NCBI GenBank assembly: GCA_015501585.1
Contig: JADNRY010000143.1
Location: 96,833-160,832 of the forward strand
Length of the DNA: 64,000 bases
From: Rhodocollybia butyracea
Taxonomy: Eukaryota; Basidiomycota; Agaricomycetes; Agaricales; Omphalotaceae
Direction: 5' to 3'
Positions 1-11,099 of this stretch are shown here, in pieces (within the stretch, counting starts at the first letter, position 1; the number at the start of each line of letters is the position of its first letter). Position numbers and translations under genes: made by a program. Under the pieces are notes generated by a model, which saw only the letters and a list, made by a program, of their open reading frames with translations, was not told the DNA's origin and made no database searches.

Positions 1-1231
1 GGAGTTTGAGAGAACTTTACACACTTAAATTCGATCAAGATATAAATGGGCTTTGCGAAGCGTGTGAAGTTTATTACTTTCTTAAGATAACCAAGTCAGG
101 AGGCGTCACACTACTGATCCCGTGGGGACGTTCTACGGAGCACTGGTCTTAGCAGTCAAGTCGAGGGCAAGAAACTTGTCTTATTGAATAAATATATCTG
201 GCTTATATACTGAGTAGAGAGAGTTTAATACGAAAATAGATGAAACAGATACGGAGAGAGACGGAAAGAGAGTGGAACAGAGGGATCTGGCTCGGAAAGG
301 AAACTCCAGCCTATATATGGTACACACGATAAAGAAATAGTCCATTCTTGGGTATATATCAGAGGTAAAATATGATTTTGTGAGGATTAACATAGTTTTA
401 GAGTGTTTTGATCCGAGCGAGGTTTCTCTGATTGGTCCACAATTCTCCGGGGTCAGGAGTACCTTTACGCTTCATGATCACTCGCCGCCCGGTTTCCCTT
501 GGGTGAGTTTCATTCTATTCCTCGGATAGTTCTGTCCATCCTGAGTGTGATTAACATTCTCTCGAGAAGGCCTGTTATCTAGCTTTCCAACGACACCACT
601 TATGATAATCTCGAGCAACTGCGCTGAGTATGTACAAGTGATTCCCGATAGTTGGCTTTAACGGATAAGACCTTCCGTGTATGATTTCTAAGATCAAATG
701 TTTCGATTTGCCAAGGCTATCCTGGCGCGTAGCTTTCCGTAGGACCGCTAAGCATGTTTCTACCATCCTCATGGTTGCGACCGGTGCCGCGAATAGATCT
801 CTACGGTTTCCTTGGGATTGTTCTGGTCCATTGTTACGGACTGTAAAGTCCACATTTTAACATAGCTCGTTGGGGGTCTTAGTGCGAGGGATGCCTTCCC
901 TCATAATTCCTTCCCTCGAGTAACGCGTTGGCTTAGTACTTATCCCGCTTCGAGATGTCCTGTAGTTTAGAGAGTCTACACTCTTGGGTATAACTAGATT
1001 GACGATCTAGTGTTACATCTCCGGGCAGCCCAGGTATCCTCGCTAGCTTGGCTCTAGGCTACGCTTGTGGGTGTACCTTCACGGCTCGCTGAGTATTATG
1101 GTTAAGTTCTTTGCCTCGGCAACAGCTATCACGCTCGGGCTCCGTGTAACTCTCTTATTGCATTGTATAACACGTACAAAGTGTCAAAATGTACGGTTAC
1201 ACGCCTTAGGCCGATTTTAGGCCTAATAACA
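1..1231. other. No recognisable gene
   Basis: I see no convincing gene here. A minus-strand open stretch near 575-853 and several short frames exist, but none shows a family motif or a credible exon chain. Some of the sequence could be decayed retroelement, since it has scattered short inverted words such as the one around 990-1005. I could not define termini. Confidence 0.4.
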
Positions 1232-1805
1232 AACATCCATCAAGTACTGCGAGCCACTCCGCTGACCTGAACCAGGTACTTGTACTTGCCGTCCCCCTCG
1301 ATATCAAATCGGATGACCAGGTTGTACACCAACTCCGACTTGTGATGCGGTCGTATGCTTGCACAAGGATCTCAAATGCCTCTGATAAGGGATCCATGAC
1401 AGTACTGTAGTGAATAGTAGTAGGCAATAAGACTCATAGCTGGAAAGTTAATTCCTTGAACAAGGACCTCTTGGTTGGCTTCCTTCCTTCCTTCTGTACT
1501 TGAAAAGATAGAAAGGAGTAGTTCAAGTATGTACCCGTATTGGACAGGTTTATTATTCTAACCCAACTAACCCACAAATTCCATCCTCATGCCACATCAA
1601 CATTGACAGCGAGATTCAACTTTGTCAAAATATAATCTGAGTCCGCTGGCAGCTCCCAGCTCTCTCATTGATCGCTGGTCTGTTTCATGAAATAGTACCT
1701 GACATTGCAATCCTCCAGAGCCTCATTGAAAGGAAAACTGAATATTCGTCTGGCTTTCCGAATTCGAAAGCAGAACAGGGGAGAAACTAGCCCAACTATC
1801 TCGCA
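1232..1805. repeat. Segmental duplication copy A, left part
   Basis: This stretch matches 33040-33692 at many collinear words. Examples are the shared run around a GGATCCAT..ACAGT..CTGT..GTGAATAGTA core and the run reading GTATTGGACAGGTTTA. It holds a possible minus-strand exon remnant whose translation includes HSTVMDP in both copies. The family of that remnant is not recognised. The duplication resumes at 7030 after the Plavaka insertion. Confidence 0.85.
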
Positions 1806-1806
1806 C

Positions 1807-4131
1807 TCAGCAGCAAATTGGGAAAAGTATGTGGCATATGGGCGGTATGATGGTATGGCTGTCATACCAATTTTCAGCGCTTATTTGATCTGGAAGTGGT
1901 GCTTGAAGTGAAGGCATAAGCCCACGCCCAACAAGTAGTGAGCGTAATGCTGCAAGCTTGTCAAGTCGTTGATTTGTGAGGAGCATCTGGCTAAGAGCAT
2001 TGTACCGGTTAGATCGACGCCATGGCTTCTTCACTGCAGTTATATGACGCGACTCTGTAATCGATGAGCAAATGCCATTTGGGGAACCGAAATCGATGAT
2101 ATGGGATGGGTAGTGGAGCATAGAGTGCATACGAGGGATTGAGAAATCTTGCCGGACCAGCGTCAAGCGAAAAATCTCCCGATGTTTATTAAAGGAGTGA
2201 ATGCTTTTCTGAAGGTCAATGATGGTATCAGTGGTAAAATCGTTGCGCCGTGCGAGGTAGCAAAAGTCAAGAAATGAGGAGAGACACTTGGTCATCTCAT
2301 CAGGTATGAATTCTGAGATAGCCAGAATAAACACCTATTAGTGGTTAGATATAGTCAACAGTTAATAGCGGGGCTCAAAGACCTTCATCAAAGCCTTAGA
2401 GTCGTCTCCTGTCCATTGCTTGAACCGACATCCATTTGGAAACTGTCGTAGACCAGGAAATGAAGGAACAAGAGAGATGCTACAGTAAATGTCAGAAACT
2501 GTGCTAGTTATCAAGAAAAGTAACCACCGGCGATCGACTTCATCCATTATCTCCTCCATCCGTGCCTTACCATGTGTGATGGTCAAATATGAGATACACC
2601 ACTCAACCAACATATCCTTGAAACATCCCTTGATAACCTGGTGTAAAAGGTCAGCAGTGAGCATTGCATGGATGTCTCCACAAGGGAAATGATGTGTGAA
2701 CGGCTGAGGAAAGAGTAAATTATCTGACAAGCAATGATGAGAGATGACCGACCATACCACAATGCCATCATCAATACTGTAGTTGTCCCAAAGAACATCT
2801 GCGCCTTGATAGTGCTCAAACAAAGTATCAACCCATTCCCATGTACAAGGCTCTCCCAGCGTTTCCAAATCAGAGAGATGAGAGGTGCACCTATTGACAG
2901 CGTGTATGATTACTATCGGAGAAGATGTCAGCAAAAGAACCTACCGACAACACCAGCCTTGCACAACACCAGCAAGGTAAACTTGCTCTGGGTAGTCTGC
3001 GATAAAGGATGCAAGATCATAGATTATGCGTCGGAAATAGCCATCTGGGCAGAGGCGGATAGCAGGCATAGTCATTACAGGTTTCAGGGAGCTAAGGATA
3101 GCTGCAATGGACGAATGATATAACTGTTTCTTGAACATTCGGAACTTGCTGTCACTGTCATACTTTCTGTCAGCTAAGGCAGGATACAGTGAGCAGTAAA
3201 ATACACAACAGGACTAGTTACACTCACCTTTGGGAATTGCTAAAAATCCAATTGGAACAACCCCGTTACAATGGCCTCGTCGAGCAGAGTTATGAAGATT
3301 TCCAATTGAAAGATAGAGTGGATGATATTCAACGTGTCCAGTTGAAACTGACACAGTAGTTTTATCAGCACCAAGGATTATGGGGCAATACATTGCGCCA
3401 AGAACGTTTGCCCCTCCCATATCTGGATTATCGTAAATAGCTGTCTAAAATAAGGTTCATAGTCAAGCCTAAAGGAGAACAAATAACAAACATACTGATT
3501 GCCTGTACGCAAAATTCCCAGACATCATATCACTCCACCAACATTTGCCATCTTTCCCAATGTGAACATATGGTGCGGGATCGAAGTCATCTGCGAACTC
3601 TGGATTGGAAAGTATATTTGCAATCACTGTGTCGGGGTCACGATACCATACTTGGTACGACGCTTTCTGCCATTCAGGGGCGTTGGGCAACAAATTATCC
3701 TCAACTTGAGTCTCAAGACATTGCCAAGGAGCGCTGCCATCCTGGATACTATCAATAGTCTCAAGGATGTCCTGGTGATTAAGAAATGGCGCAGAGCCAA
3801 AAGAGTAGCAAGAGCAAGAGGTGTACCGTCTTGGTTACATTTAGTTCCTGACAGTGTATATATTTAACATATATCATGATACAAGTACACACATACCATT
3901 GAGAAACGGGTGGAAATTATGTTGCTCTCTAAGTGGAGAGTCGGGAGGACTTGGAGGAGTTTGTGGGCCTTTGAGAGGCGGGTTAGACGCTGGTACCGAT
4001 GGCTGGAGTGCGGCAGGTGGTTGACGGAGTATTCCATTTTTATGTATGCTAGAATGGATATGTTTTGTGAGATGGCCTTGCAGAGCAAAGCTACGGATGC
4101 AGCCTTGGTATGGACAAAGGATTTTACCCAT
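1807..4131 (-). CDS. Plavaka-type transposase
   Basis: This is the transposase of the element, presumably cutting at the terminal repeats. Reading leftward, the first exon (4131 to about 3896) begins MGKILCPYQGC and contains a single C2H2-type zinc finger (C..C..H..H). Later exons show the family's hallmark blocks: YQVWYRDP near 3650; GAMYCPIILGADKTTVSVST followed by EYHPLYLSIGNLHN near 3390-3300; PFTHHFPCGDIHAML near 2700; GLRQFPNGCRFKQWTGDD near 2440; and GSPNGICSSITESRHITAVK near 2085. At least five introns are needed, and I have not fixed every boundary. The end of the last frame is unusual: its TGA stop straddles the junction between the duplicated target and the terminal repeat. Many conserved blocks are intact, so it may be recent, but whether it is active cannot be told here. 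Confidence 0.82.
1808..1822 (+). repeat. Left terminal inverted repeat of Plavaka element
   Basis: CAGCAGCAAATTGGG; it matches the reverse complement of 7015-7029 at 13 of 15 positions. Confidence 0.85.
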
Positions 4132-4284
4132 CGAGGTAAGAGGCTACTGACTTGCGCTAAAAAATCTGGTTTCAGGTTTCATGACAAATCCGTAGAACTG
4201 TACAGTTGCTCTGGGTCTGCGAAGTCCGACCCTAGTTTTTTGCTCCTTATACTTTCCCCAAAATGACAGACCGAGTTCTTTGAG

Positions 4285-6579
4285 GCATCAAGCTCAAAAC
4301 TCCTCCTAGCCTCATCCCTCATAACCGAGCCAAGCAGAAAAAGAAAAAAGCGGAAATGATTTCCATGGCTCAGCAAGCCAACAATGCGGTCAAAGAAGAA
4401 AAGCTGGGTAGAGCCACTGTTGCAAGGCAGAAAATTGCTGAAGTCGAGGATGCTCGTGCACTGGAGCAAGTCAGAAATCAGTCATTACGTCCTGACAATG
4501 ACCTTCAGAGCCGCATATCTTCAATTCAAGCCAGTCCTGTGCCTGAGACCCTTGGTACATTAATAAAAATATTCACATCTTTTCTTTACCCAATAATCTT
4601 GTTACAGCTGGGGCATATATTGAGGACGGTTCAGAAGGTGAATTTCTTTTGCTAGTTGCTATCCTCCCGTCTAATTTCTTTGAAGACATTGAGCTCCCGG
4701 ATGATGTTCCATACGCTACCACTCCCGGGGGAACATCTGACTACAATTCAAGCATGGACTACAATGCCAAATCCGAGCACATGTCTATTGACAATGGACG
4801 TGAGATAGAGGAAGGATCAGCTTACAATGATTCTGAACAAGAGTTTGCGTTTGAGGAGTCAGAGCCCGAGTCCGAGTTTGATTATAATGCAGCTATGGAA
4901 GAGTTGAAAAAGACGCGTTGGGAGGCAAAAGCTCAAACGTCAAAAGCTACAAAAAAGAAGTTGGCAGCGGAATACAAAAAAGTAAGCACTTAAGTCGCTG
5001 CTTCAAGTAGAGTCATACTGACATTACCTGTTAGGTTCAAAAGACTGCTATCCATGATTCTGTTCATGGTGCACATACTCAAAGACCTATGCAGTCCATT
5101 GATGTTGTCACCACAGTGTCAACTAGCAGAAAGCGACCCAGTATGAGCAAAGAGGACAATGTGTAAGCCTAACTTTGTTTGATGTGCAATACCTAATCCG
5201 TGGAATACTTAGACTTACTAAGCGTGCAAAGTTGGACCTTGGTGGGCTCCACATGGACTATAAGGCTAAGCTAGTCGGCAAGCTCAAGCCATTGTTGTCC
5301 GCTCCCGTAACATCCACCAAAGCCCAAGAAAACCTTGATTCCGAGCCTGAGGGTGACTTTGATACTGATGAAAGTCCAGCGATCATGGCTTCCGCTTGCC
5401 AAGCCAAAACCAAAGGAAAAACCAAGGCGACGATGAATACTGTAAGTCTCTCACCAGTGCCAATGATATTGAGCTAACAAGAGGACAGGATGTCAATCTT
5501 GTACCTGCAAATGTGAGCGATATTGACGTCAGAGAACATAGGAATGGAGCCCAGCGCGCTCCTGTCAAGCGCCAGACCATCACCAAGGCCAATCTTCCCA
5601 TTACCTCCGCTGCTGACCTTTGAAAATGGACGCCGAATACATGCTGCACATCTTTGACTTTGTCAGGGCCGAAGAATACCAGTTCGGCCTAAGCAATAAT
5701 GTCGAGCTAAAGTACTTGATTAAAAGTCACTGGGTTGCGGTATTTCCTCTGTTGAAGGAACAGAAGGACAATCCAGCAATAGCGCCTCTTGTACGTTGCT
5801 GAATTTCTCTAGTACTCTATAGTATCTGACTTTATCTAGGTCCATTTGCAGATTCGGACCTATTGCAGCGAATTTGGTAAAAAGGCTCTGAAGATTATAG
5901 CCCAGTCCTTTATTGAGCAGCAGTTGGACACTGTAGAGGACCATGCTGAGTTTGTGGCTGATCAGCTTCGGGAAAATAGATGGGCTTACGGCTCTCCGGG
6001 AACAACAGTGCGTGTATTACCTTTTCAGTTTTATCCCATCAACTGATGCAACATGCTTTAATAGCGAGCAACCAGTTCCAAGGCCATGCGGGGACCCTTT
6101 CTCCTTGGCCTCTTCACCCACCATTGCGAGGCTGCTAAAACATTCAAGGCCAAGTCACCCTTTGGATACCCAACTGGCGCCTTAGCACTCTGCGCCACGG
6201 CTGTATGTCTTTTTGTGGCCTGTCTTTTTTTTACCAGGTTCGCTCATCTTTTTTGCAGGTCATTCAAGCACTCAACGTGTTCGAACTTGGAGCCAATGCA
6301 ATCGAGGTAGCAAGGAGAGCCGAAGAAGACAAAAGGAAGCATTCAGGTAAAGGTCGAGCCTCCAAGAACACCAAGGACAGTTTTGGTGAAGAACCATGGG
6401 CCGATTACTGCGGGATTTACTTCAAAACTGTCAGCAAATGCGGTGATGCAAAATGGATGCTTATCTTCGAGGGCACTGAGCCATACATCAATGTGCGCAA
6501 GCTCAACAAGCACCTTGTCAATGCTGGAGATAACACCGCAGTGGAGGAGGAAGATTTAGGCATGACAATGTCTGATTAA
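4285..6579 (+). CDS. Accessory protein of the Plavaka element (DUF6532-like?)
   Basis: A multi-exon gene lies head to head with the transposase. The reading runs through a basic coiled-coil-like start (KKKKAEMISMAQQANN, about 4330-4390), an acidic, Ser-rich stretch (4700-4990), a basic linker (5215-5500), and a more globular C-terminal half (5620-6579, ending with TAA). The C-terminal half contains HIFDFVRAEEYQFGLSNN, a helix-rich region, and GYPTGALALCATAVIQALN. Its layout resembles the DUF6532 family of basidiomycete proteins, but that match is from memory of the pattern and is uncertain. Introns seem to lie near 4552, 4993, 5166, 5442, 5796, 6010 and 6204. The start codon is not settled. 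The position inside the element and divergent orientation suggest it belongs to the transposon. Confidence 0.55.
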
Positions 6580-7014
6580 AGTACGCCCATTCTCGCAACC
6601 TATGGGCTGTATTACTAACTTCTCATACAGAGCTATGGTTCAGTGCTGCCGCTGTCAGTTGTTTTGAGTCACGGGTCTATGGTTTTCAATGAAGTTTAGT
6701 GCTCTTAATGGTTTTAAACCCCTTCATTACTATGTCTCTGTTCATCTTATAGTAGTCTACATTGTTTTTACATGAAAACTTTTGCGTCTGCATCCTCTCG
6801 TGTGATTTATTGTATATGAGAACAACAGCTATAGATAGCGTGGAAAATATGTGAGCGTGAGTGAGAGCATGGATGTATGGCAGATTTGGTATTATGGACA
6901 AGTATGGATGTATGTAAAGTAAGTGTATGGATGTATGGCGTTTATGCACCCTCTGCTTTGCCATACATGTATGGAAAGTGTATGGGAGGTATGGCATCAT
7001 ACCTCCATACATTC

Positions 7015-7029
7015 CCCAACTTGCTGATG
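7015..7029 (-). repeat. Right terminal inverted repeat of Plavaka element
   Basis: On the minus strand this reads CATCAGCAAGTTGGG. It is followed outside by CT, the second copy of the target dinucleotide. Confidence 0.85.
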
Positions 7030-7706
7030 CTTCTGGCTCTCCGACCCCGCAAAAACACCACGACAGAATTGAGGCTGGCAAGGAAGCTCACTTGAACCAC
7101 TCTCTATTGGCGGAGAATGAGAAGTATGAAGAAAGTAAGTTAGTGTGAGGAGTTTGGTGTGTGGAAATGTGCGTTGTAACGGCCATATGGAAGCGTTTTG
7201 TAGTATTAAGCTTCCAATCTAGACGTGTTTTCGCGTCCCGTGCGCTATACACAGATGATTCTAGATCATATGGAACGCATTAACATTCAAGATACTGAAC
7301 AACACGCAAACTGATGTTTTCGTCTCGTCGCCACTCGTAGAATCAATGCCTCTAACTCTTCTTGACAACTCGAGCATTGTTTGAGCACCGTCCACTGGCG
7401 TATGCTTGGTAAAATCTTGACCTTGATATGTGCGTGTTTACGCGAACATTTTGAAGATAATGCGCGATATGCGCAATGGAGAGACGGAAGAAAGTTTAAG
7501 CGCTTAACGATCGCTGAATCGTCATTCGCGGGCCTTATCTTATCTAGAACACAATCAATTATGGACTGAAGGCTCAGTCTGGTCACTGTTCGACGGTAAG
7601 CTATTTTGTCAGTCATCTGGCTTTGATTTTTTCAACCACTGCAACCCAAAGAAAAAACTATTACATCCGGATATTATGATGCAACACTATTGGGGCCCAA
7701 CCAAGT
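7030..7706. repeat. Segmental duplication copy A, intergenic part
   Basis: Collinear with 33693-34178. No gene is seen. Compared with copy B it has about 180 extra bases (roughly 7393-7570), either gained here or deleted in copy B. Confidence 0.8.
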
Positions 7707-10160
7707 TCATTTCTCCACAGAATTACAGTCTTGCTGATCCTCAGCATCAGACTGATCATCCCTCGTCACCACCTCGTTGACCTCTACAGGCAAGATGGCG
7801 TTCAATATAAGGGCGACCAAACCCGCAGCAAGAACTAGATGTTAAATCATTCAGTCGAGATACTATCAGTCTGCTAGGACTCTTGTGGTACTTACATGGG
7901 GTACTGAGTACAATGGTAATAGAATTAAAAAGTCCAGCCAAGCCGCTGTTAGGATTGTTCACCCTGTTGAAAAGGTTTGTGAATATAGTGGGGACAAGGA
8001 TAACCCAGCGGCGAGTATGAATCGATCACGACGAGTGAATTTCATCAGAGCTAGGACGCGAACTCCTGAGACCTGAGAAGCATTGTCAGTAAAATTAACG
8101 GTCCAACTATGAACTAGACAGAAACTGACTGCAACTGAAGCGAACAAGAATGTCGTGACAGCTCCAATTATCGGATTCAGAACTATAATTTTCATAAGTA
8201 GTATAGAACCAGACTACCACACGTAACTCACTCGCAAGAAAGACCCCAGAGATCTTGCCCAATACACCAAACAAGATGAGGAAGGCACAACACCAGCGAC
8301 CGGCAACTCGATTAGCACAACATGTGATGGCGATAACTCCATTGTTCTGGGCAAAGACTGACAGAGGCGCAACAGTAAATAGGGCGGAAATGAATCCTCC
8401 TAGACCATCACTCTACGAAAACATTAAAATTTTAGGGCATCGATTGTACCGAAATTAGCTTACTAGAATGCCTCCCTGTACACGAGAGTCAAATTCAATC
8501 CCCTCCACATCCACTCGAGACACCTCAGCGGATGCTGTGATATCTCCTGTGGCCTCCATAGCGCAAGAGACTAGATGATTGAACGTCAATGCACAAACAA
8601 TGAAATGAAATGAAAGACATGGACTTACTATAGACAGCTAGCACTGTGATCGCAAGCTAAATTATCAGGCAGTCGGGAAAAAATTCTGAACAGAGCTTAC
8701 TTGGTAAGATTGCCGGAGGATAGACGCCAATCTTGAATGTATGGACCCTCGAAGTCAATCAGTACATTTATTTATCACCTTGGTCTCAGTTTACTCACCA
8801 CAGAAAAGTGATTGGGGGCGCGGTTGTTATACTTGAGCCATCGATGTAACCTGCGGCTCCTGCTACTATACATCCCACCGCTAGTCCAACTATGATACTG
8901 ATGTTCTTGAGGAAAGGAGACCCGAACATCTCCGTGAGCAGGATACTGACAAATGTAAGAAACCGAGGCCAGTTAACTCTGGGGAGCCAAACGGCAACAG
9001 CCACGGTGCAGTAACACTGGGACAAAGCGCGAAAATACCGCTCGGGCTGGTCAAACAATTGGACCCTCCTCCCCAGTTTGGTACACCGGAACTTTCCACT
9101 AGGGAAGCTCCAATCAACAGCACAAAAGTACGTGCCAACAGGATATTCTTGAGCTTCAATCGAAATTTCAGCGACAAATAGATCACGTACCAGTGACGAG
9201 GGGCGGGAGGATACGCTTCAGAATTCGAGGAGGAACAAACGCCAAGAATATTTCAAGCAAAGAACAAATCAGCGAAGTCCCTGGGATCGAAAATCGTCAG
9301 CAAATTTTAACAAGTGTAAGTAGTGGGGTGTATAAGACTTACCGAGCAATTTTCCATATGCATCCGGGCACGAATTGCGAGTGACAGTACCATCGGCAGC
9401 CGTCGTTGAACTACAAGTACCATCGCGGTACATGGCATCAAATATCTAGAACAAATTATAGAAACCCGATAGAAAAAAACAGAGACCAGACGCACAGCAT
9501 TGGCAGTAGACACTGTTGAAAAACTGGTACCAACGACTATGCGGCAAAAATGAGTACGCTGCAACAATCATATGATCTAGCGAACTGACCACTTATAAGA
9601 CCTGTCCCCAAGTAGTATCCACCAAACAATCTTATCCGTGACAACTGAACCAGAGTAAGAATACCTGGTTTATTAGGTAAGTCGCTTTAAAGCGATGGAG
9701 ATGAAGTGGAGCATTTACCGCTTCCAATCAGGGAGGCCGAAATCATGTACGCCGAAGTTTCGCTGTCCAAGCTCAGAGCACTAGCAAAAATGATTGGGGG
9801 CGTAATCAATCCTATTGGTGACCTCTGCATCAACGAAACCAGTATTTGAATCTGAACTTGAAGTCAATTACCAGCAAGCATAGCCAGGGCGTGCTGTAAC
9901 CCATTAGCCATCGCGAGAGCCAGCGGAAGTTCTGCATCCAGACTATAGAAAGGAGGCGATCTTTTCGTCGAGTTGTTGCCGTAGGGCAGAGAAGGTAGAC
10001 AGAGCCACGCGTAGTCGTAATCGCCGAACCATCCTTGTTTTGTGGTGATTTTGCGTTTCGCGTGTGAGATTCGCGCGCCAATGGATCTACCAGCAAAGCT
10101 TTCGAGGGCTAGGGGCTGGATATTTTCTGGTTGTGTCCTTCGTAGGGACTCGAGAGACAT
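7707..10160 (-). pseudogene. Purine (uric acid-xanthine type) permease, inactivated copy
   Basis: This is the paralogue of the intact gene at 34179-36707, with the same exon order from MSLESLRRTQ (start at 10160) to the C-terminal acidic tail. It belongs to the NCS2 nucleobase permeases (UapA/UapC type): GDYDYAWLC near the start, GLQHALAMLAG, and SIIVGLAVGCIVAGAAGY near 8880. Three lesions break it. A one-base deletion at about 8955-8956 shifts the frame in the middle of the gene. The splice acceptor at 9132-9133 reads AC where the intact copy has AG. A 19-base deletion at about 8003, between two GGATA words in the intact copy, removes a membrane-segment stretch and shifts the C-terminal frame. 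Together these make a full-length transporter very unlikely. Confidence 0.9.
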
Positions 10161-10288
10161 GGTGGGGGACTTTCGTGATTCTGTTGATTGCTGGAGCAGT
10201 TCTTCTATCGCTCTGAAAAGGAGTCACGACTGACGTTACTGTTTTGGTGTATGTAATAATTGTTGCATAGATAAGGTAACTCGGAGCA

Positions 10289-10511
10289 GAGCAATAGTTG
10301 GTCCAGAACAACTTGAGAGACAGGAAAAGAAAAGGATATCAGAATGAAACCAACGAGAAAACATTTATTAGACGTACCGCAGCTTGCTACTAAACGGCAT
10401 AATCTAATCAAGCTTTATCGTGAATAGCCGCTTGTATCAGCGAAGAAACTCCTCCTCCTCGGGGACAGTCTTTCCGGAAACACAAAGCTCCTGCTCCATC
10501 CCAATCCATCC
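10289..10511. other. End of duplication and short spacer
   Basis: Similarity to copy B fades near 10288 (36775 in copy B). Nothing else is recognised. Confidence 0.4.
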
Positions 10512-11087
10512 TTGACGACATCGCGGTTCTTGAGATGTATGATAAAATCAACGCTATTCCGTCTGTCGCTAATCCCGCGCTGCCTCCGCTCAATGCTGAA
10601 CTCCACAGTCCGTGCACTGACGGACAACATTAATGAACTTCTTCCCCTTGTCGTAAACTATCATGAGGTCTTGAAAGACCTTCAGGCATCCATCAGGGAC
10701 TTTGTAGCTGCAAATGATGCTAATTGCTCTCAGATGACCAGTCTGCTCTCTCGTATTGACACTCTCCTATCCTCGCTGAAGCGAGGTGAGGATGAGCCTG
10801 CTCGTAAACGTCCACGTATGGATGACGTTACTACATCTGTTCCATTCTCGCTCCCTTCCCCATTGCGTTCCACATCCTTTCCAACCGCGCATGCCACCAG
10901 GTATGATATTCCCACTGCTGCCGCTGCGATAGCGAGTAGCCGTTATCACTCCGCACCTTCACTAATGGCTCCAGATAATCCTCGACTGCTCACCCACTTC
11001 CGGTACCGCCGAATACCACGTCTACAATTTTTCCGGTCGCACCCAAGGCAGCTCCCCAACCTTAGCCTCACAATTCTAAATTGGTAA
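10512..11087 (+). CDS. Hypothetical protein, possible coiled coil
   Basis: An open frame of 191 codons. After a short basic start it has a leucine-rich, helix-forming stretch at residues 35-95 (INELLPLVVNYHEVLKDLQA onwards), then a basic cluster (ARKRPRM, about residue 97) and a Ser/Pro-rich tail. A second frame upstream (10430-10640) also looks coding-like, so the true gene may be spliced or frame-shifted. I do not recognise the family. It lies just past the end of the segmental duplication and could be a remnant of a retroelement protein, but no reverse transcriptase follows. Confidence 0.3.
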   Translation: MTTSRFLRCMIKSTLFRLSLIPRCLRSMLNSTVRALTDNINELLPLVVNYHEVLKDLQASIRDFVAANDANCSQMTSLLSRIDTLLSSLKRGEDEPARKRPRMDDVTTSVPFSLPSPLRSTSFPTAHATRYDIPTAAAAIASSRYHSAPSLMAPDNPRLLTHFRYRRIPRLQFFRSHPRQLPNLSLTILNW

Positions 11088-11099
11088 CACCACCCACCG

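Larger units (their letters stand above)
1808..7029. mobile_element. Plavaka-type DNA transposon, 5.2 kb
   Basis: The element starts CAGCAGCAAATTGGG and its far end, read on the other strand, starts CATCAGCAAGTTGGG, an imperfect terminal inverted repeat. It is flanked by a CT dinucleotide on both sides (1806-1807 and 7030-7031). The paralogous duplication copy at 33691-33693 carries the uninterrupted sequence with a single CT, an empty site that fixes both ends. Inside are a minus-strand transposase gene and a plus-strand accessory gene. The right end is rich in GTATGGATGTATGG words (6868-7012) that echo words near the left end and are probably subterminal repeats. Plavaka elements are a CACTA-related group common in Agaricomycetes. 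Confidence 0.92.

Noticed and set aside
1011..1172. Possible LTR starting TGTTACATC and ending ATAACA.
   Set aside because: No flanking duplication and no second copy were seen.
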